Source: DATFQE01 sp963739085 (GTDB lineage: Bacteria; Actinomycetota; Thermoleophilia; Gaiellales; Gaiellaceae). From it: 64,000 bases of DNA. Below are positions 60,605-64,000 of this stretch, piece after piece (positions within the stretch are counted from its first letter, which is position 1; each line of letters begins with the position of its first letter). The notes beneath the pieces are model-generated. The model had not been told where the DNA came from. It was given only the letters and a program-made list of their open reading frames with translations, and did no database searches. Where the stretch lies: positions 62,001-126,000 of the forward strand of contig CAVTZA010000020.1 in assembly GCA_963739085.1 (NCBI GenBank), given 5' to 3'. The position numbers and the translations under genes are program-made.

Positions 60605-63548
60605 ATGGGTCGGTTGAGCCTCACCCTGGTCACCGGGCCTGCGAATGCGGGCAAGCTGCGCCGGCTCCTGGACGCGTATGTCGACGTGCTGGCTGCGGAG
60701 CCGGTGTTAATCGTGCCGACGCGGCCGGACGTCGAGCTCGTCGAGCGCGAGCTCGTCGCCCGCTGCGGCGCCCTGCTCGGCGGGTCGGTCGGCACGTTCG
60801 ACGACGTCTTCCGGCGGATCGGCCCCGGCCAAAATGAAGCCGCGCGTGCGGCTACCGACGCGCAGGCTGCGCTCGTGCTCGCGCGGGCAGTCGCCGGGAC
60901 GTCGCTGAACGGGCTGTCCTCGTCGGCGCGCTCGCGCGGCTTCGTGGGCTCGCTCCGCGACGCGATTCGCGACCTCGAGTCGGGCCTGCTCGAGCCGGGC
61001 GGCTATGCAGGGCGATTTCGCCCGCCTCTACGGGGCATACCGCGCCGAGCTCGACCGGCTCGGCCTCACCGATCGCGAGCTGGCGCGCGCCCGTGCCGCG
61101 GCCCGGCTCGGAACCGATCTCGGCGCATGGCACGGCGAGCCCGTCTTCCTCTACGGCTTCGAGGACCTCACGGCGGCCGAGTGGGCGCTCGTGGAGGCGC
61201 TGTCGGGCCGCGCCGAGGTCACGGTGTCGCTCCCGTACGAGCCGGCGCGTCCGGCGTTCGCGTCGCTGCGGAGGACGATGGAGGACCTTGCCGCGCTCGC
61301 GAGCGGGCGCATCGAGGAGCTGGCGCCGCGCCACACGGAGGTCGCCCATCCCGCGCTCGCCCACCTCGAGCGGACGCTGTTCGACGACGAGCATCCATCC
61401 GATCCCCCGCCGATGGAGGGCGCGCTCCGCTTCTTCGAGGGCGCGGGCGTGCGGGGCGCGCTCGAGCTCGTGGGAGAGGAGGTGCTCGACCTGCTCCGGA
61501 GCGGCACGCAGCCCGAGCAGATCGGGCTCGTCTGCCCGTCGCTCGAGCGTTGGCGCGCACCGATCGAGACAGCCTTCGGCACGCTCGGAATTCCGTACGC
61601 GTTCGAGGCGCGGCTCCCGCTCAGCGCGACGGCCTTCGGCCATGCGCTGCTCTCGCTCCTGCGCTACGCGTGGCTCGGCGGCGAGCGGCGCGGCGAGCTG
61701 TTCGCCTACCTCCGCTCGCCCTATTCGGGCATCCCGCGCCACAACGTCGACTTCCTCGAGGGGCGGCTGCGCGGCCGGGCGATCACCGCACGGCAACGGG
61801 TGGAGGAGACGGTCGAGGAGCTTCGGCCGGGCGCACTCGACCAGGTCGACCGGCTCCGCATCGAAGGCCCCGCGCTCGCGGCCGTCCGGGAACTCGCCGC
61901 TGCCATGCTCCGCGCCGCGCACGGCCTGGAGTCGCCGCCGACAGGCGAGGCTGCGCGTCTCGACCTGCGGGCGCACGAGCAGTGCACGCGGCTGCTGGAC
62001 GAGCTGGCCGGCTGGGAGCGCCTCACCGGTGAGCCGCTCGCACGAGAGGACGTCGTCGCCGCGCTCGAGCAGGCCGACGTCCGCGGGGCGTCTCCCGGCG
62101 AGCCCGGCCGCGTCGCAGTCGTCGACCTCCTCCGGGCGCGGACGCGCCGGTTCGAGGCCGTCTTCCTGCTCGGCCTCGAGGAGGGCAGCCTGCCCCGCCG
62201 GCCGCGAGTCTCGCCGTTCCTCGACGACGACGAGCGCCGCCGCCTGGGCGGGCGCCTCGAGCGGCCCGACCAGGTCAGCCGCGACCGCTATCTCTTCTAT
62301 ACGGCGTGCGTGCGCGCGACGAGGCGTCTCTACCTCGTCCGCGAAGCGGCCGGAGACGAGGGCAGTCCGCGCGAGCCGAGCCCGTTCTGGGAGGAGGTCG
62401 CCGCGGTCTTCGACGCGGACGACGTCGCCCGCTGGACGCGTCGGCGGGCGCTGTCGGAGCTCACCTGGCCGCTCGAGCAGGCGCCCAGCGAGCGAGAACG
62501 ACTCCGGGCACTGGCGCAACTGGCCGCCGAGAAGGACGGGGCCGAGACCGCCGACGCGCTGGCGCGGGCGAACGGATGGGAGCGTCGGCTCGAGCGCGCG
62601 CAGGCGGCGTTCAAGCGCCCAACGCGTCTTCGCCACCCGGCCGTTCTCGCGGAGCTCGCGGCCAGGACGTCCTTCAACGTCACCGAGCTCGAGCGCTTCG
62701 CGGACTGCTCGTCGGCCTGGCTGATCGACCGCGTCATCGACCCGCGGACGATCGACGCCGAGGTCGATCCGAAGCTCCGCGGGATGGTGGCCCACACGGC
62801 CCTCTTCCGTTTCTACTCACGCCTGCCGAAGGAGCTCGGCACGGAGCAGGTCGCCGAGGAGCGCATCGACGACGCGTTGCGGATCCTGCGGATCTGCCTG
62901 GACGAGGCGGTGGCAGGCGTCCGCATGGACACGACCGAGCTGCAGCGGCAGGAGCTCGCGGAGAGCCTGTGGCGCGACCTCGAACAGGCGATCCGCGACG
63001 AGGCGCGCTCCGAGGTCCCGCTGGTGCCGCGCCGTTTCGAGGTGTCGTTCGGCTCCGAGCGCTCGGCGCCCGAGCTGCAGCGCGGCCTCGACCTGGGAGA
63101 CGGCCTGACGCTCGGCGGCAAGATCGACCGGATCGACGTCGACCCGTTCAGCGCCCGCGGGATCGTGCAGGACTACAAGGCGGGCAAGCACGCGCACTCG
63201 GCGCGCGAGATCGAGCGGGAGCTGCGTCTCCAGATCCCGCTGTACATGCTCGTCCTGCGCGACCTCGTCGGGATCGAGCCTCTGGGCGGCGTCTACCGGC
63301 CGCTCGCCGGCGACCGCAAAGCGCGAGGCCTCCTCCGCGCGGACGCGCGCGCGGACGCGCTGCCGGGCTACGTCAACAACGACTACCTCGAGGACGAGGC
63401 GTTCTGGTCGCAGGTCGAGGGCGCCAAGGAGACCGCGCTCGAGCTCGCAGGCCGGATCCGGAAGGGCGACGTCCGGCACGATCCGAAGAACGGCGAGTGC
63501 CCGACCTGGTGCGACCTGTGGCCGATGTGCCGGGTGAAGCGGGCATGA
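60605..63548 (+). CDS. addB: AddB-like helicase-nuclease subunit, one frameshift
   Basis: About 980 aa if repaired. N-terminal LTLVTGPANAGKLRRLLDAY is a degraded Walker A (GPANAGK without Ser/Thr), as in AddB, whose helicase is inactive. At about 61010-61014 one extra base (GCAGGGCGA) breaks the frame: GGYAG should join DFARLYGAYRAELDRLGL. The C-terminal PD-(D/E)xK nuclease is GGKIDRIDVDPFSARGIVQD followed by YKAG; Cys in RFADCSSAWL and CPTWCDLWPMC would bind a [4Fe-4S] cluster. With the AddA-like protein it processes DNA ends for recombination. Confidence 0.88.
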
Positions 63549-64000
63549 CGGTCGCGCGGAGCGCGAACCCCGAGCAGGCGGCCGCGATCGCCGCGCGCGG
63601 CGACGTCTTCCTCTCGGCCGGCGCCGGCACGGGAAAGACCAGCGTCCTGGTCGAGCGCTTCGCGGCGGCTGTCTGCGACGAGGGGCTCGACGTCGAGTCG
63701 GTGCTCGTGATCACGTACACCAAGCGCGCGTCGGGCGAGCTCCGTGCGCGGATCCGCGAAGCGCTGCGCGAGCGCGGGCGCTTCGATCTCGCCCGCGCGC
63801 TCGACGGCGCCTGGATCTCGACGATCCACGGCTTCTGCAACCGGCTGCTCAAGACGTATCCGTTCGAGGCGGGGCTCGATCCGTACTTCCGCGAGCTCGA
63901 CGAGGCGCAGGGCGCGGTCATCCGCGGCGAGGCCTTCGAGGAGGCCCTCGACCGGTTCTGCGCGGGCGCCGAGCCCGAGCGGCTGCAGCTGCTCGCGACC
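63545..64000 (+). CDS. addA: AddA/UvrD-like helicase, N-terminus only
   Basis: First 152 codons, cut by the right edge. Overlaps the AddB-like gene by 4 bp (ATGA). Motif I LSAGAGTGKTSVLVERFAAA is an intact Walker A, motif Ia VLVITYTKRASGELRARIRE, and STIHGFCNRLLKTYPFEAGL follows, all typical of UvrD/AddA. It should be the active motor of the pair; the C-terminal nuclease cannot be seen. Confidence 0.92.
   Translation, partial: MTVARSANPEQAAAIAARGDVFLSAGAGTGKTSVLVERFAAAVCDEGLDVESVLVITYTKRASGELRARIREALRERGRFDLARALDGAWISTIHGFCNRLLKTYPFEAGLDPYFRELDEAQGAVIRGEAFEEALDRFCAGAEPERLQLLAT

Noticed and set aside
63330..63365. Short GC tandem repeat (GCGCGGACGC units)
   Set aside because: It is coding sequence of the AddB-like gene giving Arg-Ala-Asp-Ala repeats; unremarkable.

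Overview
The window is very GC-rich, densely packed DNA from one bacterial chromosome. Gene content and order point to a high-GC actinobacterium of the deep-branching Thermoleophilia/Gaiellales type; this is inferred from memory of gene order and protein style, not from a search. Supporting points are the blocks rsmD-coaD-SepIVA-like, DUF177-rpmF-plsX-acpP-rnc-smc-ftsY, ffh-rpsP-khpA-rimM-trmD-lepB-rplS-rnhB-yraN-comM-dprA, a seven-iron-type ferredoxin, GAF/PP2C phosphatases, cyclase-ATPase regulators and a mycobacterial-type SOS box. No phage, insertion sequence, CRISPR array, tRNA or rRNA was found.

Layout. 0-13.6 kb: a GAF/PP2C regulator, a membrane-bound spermidine-synthase-like protein, an L,D-transpeptidase, a thiol-redox/cytochrome c biogenesis set (TlpA-like, CcmH-like, CcdA), a Rieske protein, a cyclase-ATPase regulator, ferredoxin, VOC and FAD enzymes. 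13.6-25 kb: a two-component system, an SOS-boxed radical SAM gene, a CNNM/CBS protein, recG, a lytic transglycosylase, rsmD-coaD, a LysR regulator and a permease. 25-33.6 kb: the DUF177-rpmF-plsX-acpP-rnc-smc-ftsY cluster, interrupted by an ABC-F gene. 33.6-38.8 kb: an accessory island on the minus strand with a RiPP-like precursor, a SagB-type dehydrogenase, dodecin and a broken cyclase-ATPase gene. 38.8-49.2 kb: the ffh-to-dprA translation, secretion and DNA-uptake cluster, with an orphan DNA methyltransferase and an M29 aminopeptidase inside. 49.2-60.5 kb: two oxidoreductases, the NAD(P) transhydrogenase pnt genes, a sulfate ABC transporter (sbp-cysT-cysW-cysA), an isocitrate/isopropylmalate-type dehydrogenase and a type IB topoisomerase. 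60.6-64 kb: an AddB/AddA-like helicase-nuclease pair, cut off by the right edge.

Most interesting: (1) a translationally coupled NHLP-like precursor plus SagB-type dehydrogenase, followed by dodecin; (2) a dispersed ~170-bp element (repeat A, four intact copies and one decayed) with terminal inverted repeats whose outer TAG is the stop codon of the flanking gene, on both sides for the copy at 45 kb; (3) a second dispersed three-hairpin element (repeat B, three copies) with compensatory changes in its last hairpin; (4) an attenuator-like leader before the ABC-F gene; (5) CTG start codons overlapping the upstream stop as CTGA.

Quality warning. Six genes (PP2C regulator, CNNM/CBS protein, rpmF, ftsY, pntAa, addB-like) each contain one frameshift that is repaired by removing a single base. 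Since rpmF and ftsY are among them, these are best read as sequence errors. The cyclase-ATPase gene at 35.6-38.8 kb has a dense, mostly deletion-type cluster of frameshifts confined to its first half.
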